Under the pieces are notes generated by a model. It saw nothing but the letters and a program-made list of their open reading frames with translations, made no database searches and was not told where the DNA came from. Positions 52,096 through 61,393 of a stretch of DNA of 64,000 bases are shown piece by piece. The position numbers and the translations under genes are program-made. Numbering within the stretch: position 1 is the first letter of the stretch; each line of letters opens with the position of its first letter. The DNA is from Amycolatopsis sp. NBC_01480 (GTDB taxonomy: Bacteria; Actinomycetota; Actinomycetes; Mycobacteriales; Pseudonocardiaceae), in assembly GCF_036227205.1 (NCBI RefSeq), contig NZ_CP109442.1, forward strand, positions 372,001 through 436,000, written 5' to 3'.

Positions 52096-52503
52096 TCAGG
52101 AAGAGACCCAGCGGCCGACGACCGAGATCAGCCAGAAGCCGACCATCGTCGCGACCACGAAGAGGGTGGCCCAGCGCAGCTGCAGCGGGCGGGTTTCCGC
52201 GGCGCGCAGCAGGCGCAGGAAGTACCAGGCGCCGGCGAACAGCGGGATCGGGATGAGCGGCAGCGCCGAAAGCCGGGTCCCGACCGCGACCAGGCAGACC
52301 GCCGCGAAGACCGCCAGCATGATGGTGGAAGCGCGGTAGAGCCACGGGCAGCGGGTCAGCACCGAGGCCACGACCCGCTCGCTCAGCTCGACAATGCCGA
52401 CGGAAGGGCCCGAGGGCTCGTCGGTCTCGAGGGGAACCACCGGTTCGGCCGATTCGACGGTCGTGTGGTCCCCGGGGGCTGCGGTCAGCGGCACGGTTGT
52501 CAT
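52096..52503 (-). CDS. Small membrane protein (two to three TM)
   Basis: A 135-residue protein with a disordered acidic N-terminus and hydrophobic segments at about 62-80, 85-100 and 115-132 (IMLAVFAAVCLVAVG, LIPIPLFAGAWYFL, LFVVATMVGFWLISVVG). The start ATG 52503 has a close GGAG; ATG 52512 is the alternative. No family recognised. It lies between the esterase (convergent) and clpX. Confidence 0.65.
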   Translation of the reverse strand: MTTVPLTAAPGDHTTVESAEPVVPLETDEPSGPSVGIVELSERVVASVLTRCPWLYRASTIMLAVFAAVCLVAVGTRLSALPLIPIPLFAGAWYFLRLLRAAETRPLQLRWATLFVVATMVGFWLISVVGRWVSS

Positions 52504-52608
52504 CCACTCCATTATCGCGCCTGCCGCGAACACCTCGTCAGCGGACTCTCACAACACAGTATTCCGCGGCCGCCCGAGTGCTGAATCCGGGCGGCCGCGG
52601 AACTGCGA

Positions 52609-53904
52609 TCAGGCCGACTTCTCGCCACGCTCGCTGCGCGCGCGGCGGGAGGGCTGCCGCGCCACGATCGTGGGATTCACGTTCTCCCGGACCGTCTGCT
52701 CGGTGATCACGACCTTCGCCACGTCGTCGCGGCTCGGGATGTCGTACATCACCGGCTGGAGGACCTCTTCCATGATCGCGCGCAGGCCACGGGCACCGGT
52801 GCCCCGCAGCACCGCCTGGTCGGCGATCGCCTCCAGCGCGGTCTTGGTGAACTCCAGCTCGACGTTGTCCATCTCGAAGAGCTTCATGTACTGCTTCACC
52901 AGCGCGTTGCGGGGCTGGGTGAGGATCGAGACCAGCGACTCCTTGTCCAGGTGGTTCACCGTGGCGACCACCGGGAGGCGGCCGATGAACTCCGGGATGA
53001 GGCCGAACTTGATCAGGTCCTCGGGCATCGTCTCGGAGAAGACGTCACTGCCCTCGATCTCGGCCTTGGTGCGGATCTCCGCGCCGAAGCCGAGGCCGCG
53101 CTTGCCCACGCGCTCGTTGATGATCTTCTCCAGCCCGGCGAAGGCGCCGGCCACGATGAACAGCACGTTCGTCGTGTCGATCTGGATGAACTCCTGGTGC
53201 GGGTGCTTGCGCCCGCCCTGCGGCGGCACCGACGCCGTGGTCCCCTCGAGAATCTTCAGCAGCGCCTGCTGCACACCCTCGCCGGAGACGTCACGCGTGA
53301 TCGACGGGTTCTCCGACTTGCGGGCGATCTTGTCGACCTCGTCGATGTAGATGATGCCCGTCTCGGCGCGCTTGACGTCGTAGTCGGCCGCCTGGATCAG
53401 CTTCAGGAGGATGTTCTCGACGTCCTCGCCGACATACCCGGCCTCGGTCAGCGCCGTGGCGTCCGCGATGGCGAACGGCACGTTCAGCAGCTTCGCCAGC
53501 GTCTGCGCGAGGTAGGTCTTGCCGCAGCCGGTGGGGCCGAGCATCAGGATGTTGGACTTCGCCAGCTCGACCGGCTCGTCCTTGGAGTCCTTGGGCCCGG
53601 CCTTGTCGTCGGCCTGGATGCGCTTGTAGTGGTTGTAGACCGCGACGGCCAGTGTCTTCTTCGCGTCGTCCTGGCCGATGATGTACTGCTCGAGGAACTC
53701 GTGGATGTCGGCGGGCTTCGGCAGCTCGTCGAGCTTCACGTCGCCGGCTTCGGCCAGCTCCTCTTCGATGATCTCGTTGCAGAGGTCGATGCACTCATCG
53801 CAGATGTAGACCCCGGGGCCGGCAATGAGCTTCTTCACCTGCTTTTGGCTCTTCCCGCAGAAAGAACATTTCAGCAGGTCGCCGCCGTCACCGATCCGTG
53901 CCAT
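52609..53904 (-). CDS. clpX: ClpX, ATPase subunit of the ClpXP protease
   Basis: A 431-residue AAA+ unfoldase. N-terminal zinc finger with Cys13, Cys16, Cys35 and Cys38 binds adaptors. Walker A is [10 protein letters not shown] near 122-131, Walker [12 protein letters not shown], sensor 2 near [19 protein letters not shown]. The IGF-type ClpP-docking loop region is present ([14 protein letters not shown]). It feeds unfolded substrates to ClpP1P2 encoded just upstream. The start ATG follows GAGG by 9 bases; a longer upstream frame has no site and would add a non-conserved extension. Confidence 0.97.
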   Translation of the reverse strand: MARIGDGGDLLKCSFCGKSQKQVKKLIAGPGVYICDECIDLCNEIIEEELAEAGDVKLDELPKPADIHEFLEQYIIGQDDAKKTLAVAVYNHYKRIQADDKAGPKDSKDEPVELAKSNILMLGPTGCGKTYLAQTLAKLLNVPFAIADATALTEAGYVGEDVENILLKLIQAADYDVKRAETGIIYIDEVDKIARKSENPSITRDVSGEGVQQALLKILEGTTASVPPQGGRKHPHQEFIQIDTTNVLFIVAGAFAGLEKIINERVGKRGLGFGAEIRTKAEIEGSDVFSETMPEDLIKFGLIPEFIGRLPVVATVNHLDKESLVSILTQPRNALVKQYMKLFEMDNVELEFTKTALEAIADQAVLRGTGARGLRAIMEEVLQPVMYDIPSRDDVAKVVITEQTVRENVNPTIVARQPSRRARSERGEKSA

Positions 53905-54086
53905 GGCCGTTGACCTCGTCCCCTCCGGTGCGCGAAACACGCACCTGACACTTCGCTCGCCGCCCCGGCCGCTGCCCGATCGCACCGGGGCCTCACGCAT
54001 TGCCACTGACGGTACCCGTCCGAAGCCGCGAGCGGGAACACCCGCGGCCCCTACCGGGCAAGTAGGGCTCGACACTAGACCAGGAA

Positions 54087-54120
54087 ACCGGTACGTGTCG
54101 TCACTCCGACACGCACCGGT
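54087..54120 (-). terminator. Hairpin after clpP2
   Basis: ACCGGTACGTGTCG (54087-54100) with CGACACGCACCGGT (54107-54120), 14 bp with one mismatch and a 6-base loop, 10 bases after the clpP2 stop. It separates clpP2 from clpX, which then needs its own promoter or readthrough. Confidence 0.65.
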
Positions 54121-54129
54121 CCCGGTGAA

Positions 54130-54783
54130 TCAGAGCGCCGAAGCCTTCCGGTACGGAAGCACCTCGTCGATCAGGCCGTAGGCCTTGGCCTCCTCGGCGG
54201 TGAGGATCTTGTCCCGCTCGATGTCGGCCTTGATCTGGTCCGGCTCCTTGTTCGTGTGCTTGGCCAGGATGACCTCCATCTGGCGCCGCACCCGCTGGAT
54301 CTCGTTGGCCTGGATCTCCAGGTCCGAGACCTGCCCGTAGGTGCCCTCGGTGGCCGGCTGGTGGATCAGCACGCGGGCGTTGGGCAGCGCCATGCGCTTG
54401 CCCGGGGTGCCCGCCGCCAGCAGCACCGCGGCGGCCGAGGCCGCCTGGCCGAGGCACACGGTGGAGATGTCCGGGCGGATGTACTGCATGGTGTCGTAGA
54501 TCGCCATCAGCGAGGTGAACGACCCGCCCGGGGAGTTGATGTAGATGCTGATGTCGCGGTCCGGGTCCTCGTGCTCGAGGTGCAGCAGCTGGGCCATCAC
54601 GTCGTTGGCCGACGCGTCGTCCACCTGCACCCCGAGGAAGATCGTCCGCTCCTCGTACAGCTTGTTGTACGGGTTGGACTCCTTCACGCCGTAGCTGGTG
54701 CGCTCGACGTAGGAGGGCAGGATGTACCGCGATTGCGGGGTCTGCGGAGCCCGGAAGTCACCCGGGAGCCGGAAATTGCTCAT
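54130..54783 (-). CDS. clpP2: ClpP2 protease subunit
   Basis: A 217-residue serine protease. Catalytic Ser116 is in [12 protein letters not shown] and His141 in [10 protein letters not shown], with the Asp in [10 protein letters not shown]. The N-terminal [13 protein letters not shown] is the ClpP2-type extension that is trimmed on maturation. It pairs with ClpP1, 25 bases upstream, to form the mixed tetradecamer typical of actinobacteria. Spacing and strand show the two genes are one operon. Confidence 0.95.
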   Translation of the reverse strand: MSNFRLPGDFRAPQTPQSRYILPSYVERTSYGVKESNPYNKLYEERTIFLGVQVDDASANDVMAQLLHLEHEDPDRDISIYINSPGGSFTSLMAIYDTMQYIRPDISTVCLGQAASAAAVLLAAGTPGKRMALPNARVLIHQPATEGTYGQVSDLEIQANEIQRVRRQMEVILAKHTNKEPDQIKADIERDKILTAEEAKAYGLIDEVLPYRKASAL

Positions 54784-54808
54784 GAGAGGTCTCCTGTGTG
54801 CTTCGCGC

Positions 54809-55420
54809 TCAGTTGGTCGGGTTGAGGCCGTTGCCGTCGCCGCGGCTCAGCACGTGGTCGACGAAGCCGTAGTCCTTCGCCTCCTGCGCGGTGAACCAGC
54901 GGTCGCGGTCGCCGTCCGCGATGATCTGCTCGGTGGTCTGCCCGGTCTGCTCGGCCGTGATCTTGGCCAGCTCCTGCTTCCACTTGTTGAACAGATCGGC
55001 CTGGATCGCGATGTCCGAGGCCGTGCCGCCGACGCCCGCCGACGGCTGGTGCATCAGGATCCTGGCGTGCGGGAGCGCGTACCGCTTGCCCGGCGTGCCC
55101 GAGGAGAGCAGGAACTGCCCCATCGAGGCCGCCATGCCCATGGCGTAGGTCGCCACGTCCGGCTTGATCAGCTGCATGGTGTCGTAGATGGCGAACCCGG
55201 CGGTGACCGAGCCGCCCGGGGAGTTGATGTAGAACCGGATGTCGGACTCGGCGTCGTCCGCGTCGAGCAGCAACAGCTGCGCGGTGATCCGGTTGGCGAT
55301 CTCGTCGTTGACCTCGGAGCCGAGGACGACGATGCGCTCCTGGAGCAATCGCTCGAACACCGAGTCGGTGAGGGTCAGCCCCGCGGTGCCGGTCCGCCCC
55401 TCGGGCATGTGCTGCTTCAC
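54809..55420 (-). CDS. clpP1: ClpP1 protease subunit
   Basis: A 203-residue ClpP-family serine protease. Catalytic Ser99 is in [10 protein letters not shown] and His124 in ILMHQPSAG, and the Asp is near [15 protein letters not shown] at 55420 with AAGGCAGG upstream is used; an ATG four codons later is possible. It is first in the clpP1-clpP2 operon. In actinobacteria ClpP1 and ClpP2 are both needed for activity. Divergence between the two copies is typical, not a duplication artefact. Confidence 0.95.
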   Translation of the reverse strand: MKQHMPEGRTGTAGLTLTDSVFERLLQERIVVLGSEVNDEIANRITAQLLLLDADDAESDIRFYINSPGGSVTAGFAIYDTMQLIKPDVATYAMGMAASMGQFLLSSGTPGKRYALPHARILMHQPSAGVGGTASDIAIQADLFNKWKQELAKITAEQTGQTTEQIIADGDRDRWFTAQEAKDYGFVDHVLSRGDGNGLNPTN

Positions 55421-55506
55421 GTCTGCCTGCCTTTTCGCCGGCGGCGGCCCGTGTCGTACCAGGCGCCGCTGTCGTCTTCAGATGCTTGACTAACAACCGA
55501 CCCTAA

Positions 55507-55548
55507 CGAACTTGGGCGGTGCAGAATGCCTCACACCGCCCAAGTTCG
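55507..55548 (-). terminator. Hairpin between tig and clpP1
   Basis: CGAACTTGGGCGGTG (55507-55521) pairs perfectly with CACCGCCCAAGTTCG (55534-55548), 15 bp with a 12-base loop, 9 bases after the tig stop codon. No clear T-run. Confidence 0.65.
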
Positions 55549-55557
55549 CTTACAGCT

Positions 55558-56976
55558 TCACTCCGCCGGGGTCTTGGCCGCTTCCTCGGTGACCTGCGTC
55601 TCCTCGGTACCGCTTTCGACGCCGCCTTCGACCACCGCGGGGGTGTCGGCCTCGTCACCGGCGCCGAACAGCTCCGAGAGGTCGACCTCCTCGCCCGAGG
55701 CGTTCTTGACCGTGGTGCCGCGGACCACCGAGGCGAGCGCCTTGCCGCGGCGCACGTCGGCGTAGATCGCGGTCAGCTGGCCCGACTGCTGGGCGCGCTG
55801 CACGTACTCGTCCGGGCTGACGCCGAAGCGCTGGGCCTGGTACATGATCCGCTCGGTGAGCTCGGCGTCGTTGACCGACGTCTGCTCCTTGTCGGCGATG
55901 GTGTCCAGCAGCAGCTGCGTGCGGACGGCCTTCTCCGACTCCTCCTGGACCTCGGCGTTGAACTCGTCCAGCGTGCGGCCCTCGGCCTCGAGCGCCTTCG
56001 CGAACTGCTCTTCGTCGTGGTCGAACGGGTGCACTGCGTCGTGCTTGCGGTTCTCGATCTCGCCCTCGAGCACCTTCTCCGGGATCGGCACCTCGGTGCG
56101 CTCCAGGAGGATGTCCAGGACCTGGTCGCGAGCCTGTACGCCCTGCTGCATCTTCTTGACCCGGGCGAGGCGCTCGCTCAGGTCGGCCTTCAGCTCGTCG
56201 ATCGTGTCGAACTCGCTGGCCAGCTGGGCGAACTCGTCGTCGGCTTCGGGCAGCTCCCGCTGCTTGACCGACTGGACGGTCACGGTCACCTCGGCGTCCT
56301 TGCCGGCGTGGTCGCCGGCGACGAGCTGGGTGGTGAACGTCTTGGTGTCGCCGGCGCTGGCGCCGATGATCGCGTCGTCGATGCCGTCCACGAGCTGGCC
56401 GGAGCCGATCTCGTAGGACAGGCCGGTGGTGGAGGCCTCCTCCACGGTCTCGCCGTCGACGGTCGCCGACAGGTCGACGGAGACGAAGTCGCCGTTCTCG
56501 GCCGGGCGCTCGACGCCGGTGAGGGTGCCGAAGCGGGCGCGCAGCTCGTCCAGCTGCTCGGCGACCTCCGCGTCGGTGGTCTCGACGTCGTCGACGCTGA
56601 TCTCAAGACCTTCGAGGTCCGGCAGCTCGATCTCCGGCCGCACGTCCACCTCGGCGGTGAACTCGAGCACCTCGCGGTCCTCGATCTTGGTCACCTCGAA
56701 CTCGGGCTGGCCCAGCGTGCGGACCTCCCCGGCGCGGACGGCCTCGATGTACTTGGCCGGGATGGCCTCGTTGACGACCTCGTCGAGCACCGGCGCACGG
56801 CCGATCCGGCTTTCCAGGACGCGAGCGGGCGCCTTGCCGGGCCGGAAGCCCGGGATGCGCACCTGCTGGGCGATCTTGCGGTAGGCGCGGTCGAAGTTCG
56901 GCTTGAGCTCGTCGAACGGCACCTCGACATTGATCTTGACTCGCGTCGGGCTGAGCTGCTCGACGGTGCTCTTCAA
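55558..56976 (-). CDS. tig: Trigger factor, ribosome-associated chaperone
   Basis: A 472-residue protein. The N-terminal ribosome-binding domain contains the signature RIPGFRPGKAPARVLESR. The peptidyl-prolyl isomerase domain is at about 160-245 (NGDFVSVDLSATVDGETVEE, GDTKTFTTQLVAGDHAGKDA) and a long helical C-terminal arm follows. The tail is acidic. TTG at 56976 follows GAGGAG, consistent with KSTVEQLSPTRVKI as the mature N-terminus. The classical tig-clpP-clpX order is preserved. Confidence 0.96.
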   Translation of the reverse strand: MKSTVEQLSPTRVKINVEVPFDELKPNFDRAYRKIAQQVRIPGFRPGKAPARVLESRIGRAPVLDEVVNEAIPAKYIEAVRAGEVRTLGQPEFEVTKIEDREVLEFTAEVDVRPEIELPDLEGLEISVDDVETTDAEVAEQLDELRARFGTLTGVERPAENGDFVSVDLSATVDGETVEEASTTGLSYEIGSGQLVDGIDDAIIGASAGDTKTFTTQLVAGDHAGKDAEVTVTVQSVKQRELPEADDEFAQLASEFDTIDELKADLSERLARVKKMQQGVQARDQVLDILLERTEVPIPEKVLEGEIENRKHDAVHPFDHDEEQFAKALEAEGRTLDEFNAEVQEESEKAVRTQLLLDTIADKEQTSVNDAELTERIMYQAQRFGVSPDEYVQRAQQSGQLTAIYADVRRGKALASVVRGTTVKNASGEEVDLSELFGAGDEADTPAVVEGGVESGTEETQVTEEAAKTPAE

Positions 56977-57294
56977 GGTCTTCTCCTCGAGCGGTAAACG
57001 ATGGGGTTGGACAATCCGCGGATTGGCCCCGGTCACCTGCAGACCGGGACGACCGAGTCTAGGCCAGGGGTGCGGGCGGACCGGGCCGGGGGCCATCGGA
57101 CAACCTCGCCGAGCAGCGGCAGAGCGCCTGCACCGGCGCGCACGGGCGCCGCTTTGCACAGTACTTGCGCCGCTGTCGCCTTGACGCCGGCGCGAATTCC
57201 TCGCGGGACGTGCGCGAAACCCGATGTACAAATGCCGTCCGGTTGTCTAGTGTGTCACCGCTCGACCAGGAGCGCTCAAGGCGAGGAGCCGCGG
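56977..57294. other. Divergent intergenic region, no gene seen
   Basis: 318 bases between tig (leftward) and the desaturase fusion (rightward). It must contain both promoters. No tRNA, conserved ORF or strong palindrome was recognised; frames reading through it are upstream extensions without ribosome-binding sites. Confidence 0.4.
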
Positions 57295-59310
57295 ATGCCC
57301 GTCGTCGACAGCCGCCCGCCCGGAGCGGGGGAACGGAGCCCGGCCACGGTCCCCGGCCCGCGGATCTCGCTGCCTCCGGTGTCACTCCCCGCACTCGCGT
57401 TGTTCCTCTGCGGGCTCGCCCTGTGGGCCACCGCCGCCTGGCTGCTGCTGGCGGGCCTGGCCTCGCCCTGGCTGACCATTCCGCTGGACGTGCTCGCCAC
57501 GTTCGTCATGTTCACCGTCGCGCACGAGTCGGCGCACCACACGGCCGGCCGGCTGACCTGGCTGAACGAGGTCCTCGGCCGGCTGTCGACCCTGTTCGTC
57601 GCGGCCTACGGCTCGTTCCCGCTGTTCCGCTCGCTGCACCTGAGCAGCCACCACCACGCCACGAGCGCGCGCCCGGACCCGTGGGTGACGCAAGGGCGGT
57701 GGTGGCAGCTGCCGTTCCGCTGGTTGACGATCGACTTCCGCTTCGCGCGCCACCTCCCCCAGCACCTTCGCGGCCGGCCGTCGGGCGAGCGCACCGAGGG
57801 ACTGGTGGCGCTGGCCGCGTTCGCCGCGCTGGCGACGGTCCTGGTCGCCGCCGGGTACGGCTGGGAGCTGCTGGTGCTCTACCTGATCCCGCAACGGCTG
57901 GGGCTCGGGTTGATGATGTGGTGGTTCGGCTGGCTGCCGCACCACCAGGCGTCGGCCGAGCAGCCACCCGGGCGGGTGCGGGCGGGGCTCAGGTGGCTGA
58001 TGAAACCGGTGCTGCTGCACCGGAATTACTACCTGCTGCACCAGCTCCGCCCGGTCGTCCCGTTCCACCGTTATCTGCGCACGCGCGCCGCGCCGGCCGG
58101 CCCGTGGGGCCGTGAGCTGACCACGACGGAACACCGCGCGTGGCGCCGGCTGACGAAGAGCTTCGCCGAGCCGCCCGCGCCCCCGGCCGCGCCGGAGCCC
58201 GGCCCGCGACGGTTCCACCGGCTGCTGGTGGACCACGTCGAGCCCACCGGCGAGGACGCCGTGGTGATCACCTTCGCCGTGCCGGACCAGCTGCGCGAGA
58301 CGTTCCGGCACCGGGCCGGCCAGCACGTGGCGGTGCGCGCCCTGATCGGTGGAATGCCGGTGCGGCGCACGTACTCGATCTGCTCCGCCGAAGGGAGCGG
58401 CCTGCTGCGCATCGCGGTGCGGCGGCGCGACGGCGGGGCGTTTTCCTCGTACGCCAACTCGCAGCTGCGGGCCGGCGACCAGCTGGACGTGCTGCCGCCT
58501 TCGGGCGGGTTCACGCTGACGCCCGTGCCCGGCCGGGCCGCGCATTACGTCGCGCTCGCGGCGGGCAGCGGCATCACGCCGGTGCTGTCGATCCTCGCGA
58601 CGGCTTTGCGCGACGAGCCGCACAGCCGCGCGACCCTGTTGTTCGTCAACACTTCCGGAGCCACCACGATGTTCGCCGACGAGATCGGCGCGCTGGCGCG
58701 GCAGTGGGCCGGACGGCTGCACGTCATCCACTACCGCACCGACGAGCGTGACCCGGACCTGCACGCGCACCGCCCGGCCCGGCATTTCGACACCGTCGGC
58801 GAGGCGCTGGCGATCTCGCACGAGCGGTACCTCAGCGGCCGCCTCGACGGCACCCGGCTGCGCGCGCTGCTGCAGAACCGGCTCCACCCGGCGAAAGTCG
58901 ACCGCTGGTTCCTGTGCGGCCCGCGCGGTCTGCTGGACCTGGTGAAGCAGACGCTGGCGGAGAACTACGTGCCGGACGAGGACGTCCACTTCGAGCTGTT
59001 CGCGGGAGCGCCCGCGCGACGGCCGCAGGGGGCGCCGGCCAAGCTGTCGGTGAACGTGGGGAACCTGACCAGTGAGGTGGTCACGAAGCCGGGCGAGACC
59101 GTGCTGGACGCTTCGCTGCGCGCCGGCCTCGACGTGCCGTACTCCTGCACCGGCGGCGCGTGCGGCAGCTGTGTGGCGAGGCTGGCGCGCGGCCGCGTCG
59201 ACATGGACGTCCGCTACGCCCCGACCGAGGCCGACGTGGCAGAGAACCGGATCCTGACCTGCCGCGCCCGGCCGACCACCGCCGAACTGGCCGTCGACTA
59301 CGACCGCTGA
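57295..59310 (+). CDS. Membrane desaturase/hydroxylase fused to ferredoxin reductase and ferredoxin
   Basis: A 671-residue three-part protein. Residues 30-260 form a membrane di-iron domain with His boxes HESAHH (77-82), HLSSHHH (115-121) and LPHHQ (214-218), plus LHRNYYLLHQ. Residues 290-575 are a ferredoxin-NADP-reductase-like unit with FAD motif RRTYSICSAEG, Gly-rich GSGITPVLSI and CGPRGLLDLVK. The C-terminus is a plant-type [2Fe-2S] ferredoxin with CTGGACGSC and a later Cys in ILTCRARP. All electron-transfer parts are in one chain, so it should be self-sufficient. ATG 57295 has GAGGAG upstream. The lipid or carotenoid substrate is unknown. Confidence 0.88.
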   Translation: MPVVDSRPPGAGERSPATVPGPRISLPPVSLPALALFLCGLALWATAAWLLLAGLASPWLTIPLDVLATFVMFTVAHESAHHTAGRLTWLNEVLGRLSTLFVAAYGSFPLFRSLHLSSHHHATSARPDPWVTQGRWWQLPFRWLTIDFRFARHLPQHLRGRPSGERTEGLVALAAFAALATVLVAAGYGWELLVLYLIPQRLGLGLMMWWFGWLPHHQASAEQPPGRVRAGLRWLMKPVLLHRNYYLLHQLRPVVPFHRYLRTRAAPAGPWGRELTTTEHRAWRRLTKSFAEPPAPPAAPEPGPRRFHRLLVDHVEPTGEDAVVITFAVPDQLRETFRHRAGQHVAVRALIGGMPVRRTYSICSAEGSGLLRIAVRRRDGGAFSSYANSQLRAGDQLDVLPPSGGFTLTPVPGRAAHYVALAAGSGITPVLSILATALRDEPHSRATLLFVNTSGATTMFADEIGALARQWAGRLHVIHYRTDERDPDLHAHRPARHFDTVGEALAISHERYLSGRLDGTRLRALLQNRLHPAKVDRWFLCGPRGLLDLVKQTLAENYVPDEDVHFELFAGAPARRPQGAPAKLSVNVGNLTSEVVTKPGETVLDASLRAGLDVPYSCTGGACGSCVARLARGRVDMDVRYAPTEADVAENRILTCRARPTTAELAVDYDR

Positions 59311-59328
59311 GCCGCTTGGGCCGGTACG

Positions 59329-60228
59329 GTGCCGGTCGTGGATGCCGCCGCGGCTGTCTCCCGGCTCACCGGCCGCACGGTCACCGCTACGAGACGGATG
59401 TCCGGTGCGCTGACCGAAGCCGTCCTGGACGGTGGGGATGTGGTGGTGGTCAAGCGGGGGCACGCGCCCGGTGCCACGGCCGCGGAGGGCGCGGGGCTTC
59501 GCTGGCTGGCTGAGCCCGCTGTGGTGCCGATCCCGGTGGTGCACGGGTATGACGAGCAGTGGCTGGTTCTCGACCGGATCGACGAACGGGCGGCGGGGCT
59601 AGGGGGCGGCGGACGGATCGGTCGGGGGCAGTCTGGCCGCGGCACGATGGACACGGCGGCGCGGCTGGGCCGTGACCTCGCCGCACTGCATGCCGCCGGT
59701 GCGCCCGCGTTCGGCTCTCCTCCCCCGGACGCCCCGGCCGCCGCGTGGATCGGCCTGGCGCCGATGGAAAACACGCCGGGCCCGGACTGGCCGGAGTGGT
59801 ACGCCGAGCACCGCGTCCGGCCGTACGTCCGCCTCGCCCGGGACCGGGGGACGCTGAGCGCCGAGGAGGCCGGGGCGTTCGACCGGGTCTGCGATCGGCT
59901 CCCGGCGCTGTCCGGCCCGCCGGAACCGCCGTCCCGCCTCCACGGCGATCTGTGGAACGGCAACGTCCTGTGGACGCGGGACGGCGCGTACCTCATCGAC
60001 CCGGCAGCCCACGGTGGGCACCGCGAAACCGACCTGGCGATGCTGGACCTGTTCGGCTGCCCGGGGCTGGACCGGATCCTCGGCGCCTACGCCGAAACCG
60101 CGCCGCTGTCCCCCGGCTGGCGTGAGCGAATCGAACTGCACCAGCTGTTTCCGCTGTTGGTGCACACGGTCCTGTTCGGCCGCTCGTACGCCACGCAGGC
60201 TTTGTCGATCGCTCAACGGTTGTCCTGA
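59329..60228 (+). CDS. Fructosamine kinase-like protein
   Basis: A 299-residue aminoglycoside-phosphotransferase-fold protein. The catalytic loop is LHGDLWNGNVLW and the metal-binding segment is LIDPAAHGGHRETDLAMLDL, both typical of fructosamine-3-kinases. It probably phosphorylates a glycated amine, starting deglycation. GTG at 59329 is used, 18 bases after the desaturase stop, and a GTG three codons later is an alternative. Likely co-transcribed with the fusion gene. Confidence 0.85.
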   Translation: MPVVDAAAAVSRLTGRTVTATRRMSGALTEAVLDGGDVVVVKRGHAPGATAAEGAGLRWLAEPAVVPIPVVHGYDEQWLVLDRIDERAAGLGGGGRIGRGQSGRGTMDTAARLGRDLAALHAAGAPAFGSPPPDAPAAAWIGLAPMENTPGPDWPEWYAEHRVRPYVRLARDRGTLSAEEAGAFDRVCDRLPALSGPPEPPSRLHGDLWNGNVLWTRDGAYLIDPAAHGGHRETDLAMLDLFGCPGLDRILGAYAETAPLSPGWRERIELHQLFPLLVHTVLFGRSYATQALSIAQRLS

Positions 60229-60275
60229 CGCGCGACTGTCCTATACAGACAGTCCACTTGCGTCTCAACGAGGGC

Positions 60276-61187
60276 TCAGTTCCCCGATCCGGTGCCGCCC
60301 GGCGGCGTGCCACCCGGGCCTCCGGTGGTGGTGCTGGTCTCCGTGATCGAGGTCGCGGTGGCGGTGGTGCCCGAGGTGGTGGCGACGATGGTGACCTCTT
60401 CACCGTTGGTGACTCCGGTCGCGGTGCTGGAGTCGATTGTGTAGACCTTCGTGAAGCCGTCGGCGCTCTGGGCGGTCAGTGAAGTGGCGCTCAGGGCGGT
60501 GACTTTGCCCTTCTGCAGGAACTCGGTGACGTAGTTGCCGCTGGTGCCGGTGGTGACGAATTCGCCGTGCAGGGCGGCGCTCAACGTCGCCGCGCCACCG
60601 GGCGCGCCCCGGCCGCCCAGCTGGCCCGAGCCAGGGCCGGTGGCACCCGAGGCGGTCGTGCTCGACGAAGACGAACTCGCCGCCCAGATCCCCGCGCCAC
60701 CACCCACGACGACCAGCGCGGCGACCCCGCCCGCGACCCACTTGCGACGGCCGGTCCAGGGCGTGCCACCGGGTGCCGGGGGTGTGTCGCCGCCCCAAGT
60801 GTCCGGCGTGGACGGTCCGGAACCCGGCGGCACAGCGCCGCCCGAAGACCCGGCCGGACCCGAGGCGGCAGGCGGAACTGCCTGGCCGGGCGCCGAAGCA
60901 GCGGCCGATGCGCCAACCGGTTGACCCGGGGCCGCGGGCGTGCCATAAGCCGAGACGGGCTGACCCGGCGCTGCAGCCTGGCCGTAAGCCGGATTGGGTT
61001 GGCCGGGCGCCGAAGGCGGCCCGTAAGCCGGACCAGGCCGGCCGCTCATCCCGGCGCCGTAGCCGTTCAGTGGCGCGGAACCGGCGGGCCCCGAGTTGGG
61101 CCAGGCCGCGGGCCCGCCATGGGGCGGAACCGCCGGACCGGACGGCCGGGGCGGGACGGCCGGCTGGCCGCTGCGAGGTGTGGTCAT
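60276..61187 (-). CDS. Pro/Gly-rich membrane-anchored protein with extracellular DUF5666-like domain
   Basis: A 303-residue protein. Residues 1-140 are low-complexity with repeated YGxPxAPGQP-type units. One membrane segment follows (WVAGGVAALVVVGGGAGIW). The outside part (EFVTTGTSGNYVTEFLQKGK, then SADGFTKVYTIDSSTATGVT) is a beta domain like DUF5666. ATG 61187 has GGAG about 7 bases upstream. It is divergent from the sensor kinase gene, so the two may be co-regulated. Confidence 0.7.
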   Translation of the reverse strand: MTTPRSGQPAVPPRPSGPAVPPHGGPAAWPNSGPAGSAPLNGYGAGMSGRPGPAYGPPSAPGQPNPAYGQAAAPGQPVSAYGTPAAPGQPVGASAAASAPGQAVPPAASGPAGSSGGAVPPGSGPSTPDTWGGDTPPAPGGTPWTGRRKWVAGGVAALVVVGGGAGIWAASSSSSSTTASGATGPGSGQLGGRGAPGGAATLSAALHGEFVTTGTSGNYVTEFLQKGKVTALSATSLTAQSADGFTKVYTIDSSTATGVTNGEEVTIVATTSGTTATATSITETSTTTGGPGGTPPGGTGSGN

Positions 61188-61393
61188 GACTTCACTCCGT
61201 GGGTGTGAAAGCTGAGTGCAAAAGGGATCTGAAACCCACCGTGGGCGGCGACGCTGTGTGCGCACTGTGGCCGCCGTCAGACGGTGCTGTGACCGGCTTT
61301 CCGGCGCACTCGTGACATTCCCGCGATCCCTCGCACAGCCGACTCACAGGCAGCACACATCGCTCCCACACTCTGGGCCCGCACGCTCTTGTC

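Noticed and set aside
55434..55446. TTCGC-N5-GCG match to a ClgR-type site upstream of clpP1
   Set aside because: It overlaps the likely ribosome-binding region, is only 14-26 bases from the start codon, and such a match is frequent by chance in this GC content.
57382..59544. A 720-codon frame opposite the desaturase fusion
   Set aside because: Antisense shadow; the plus strand carries all His boxes, FAD and ferredoxin motifs.
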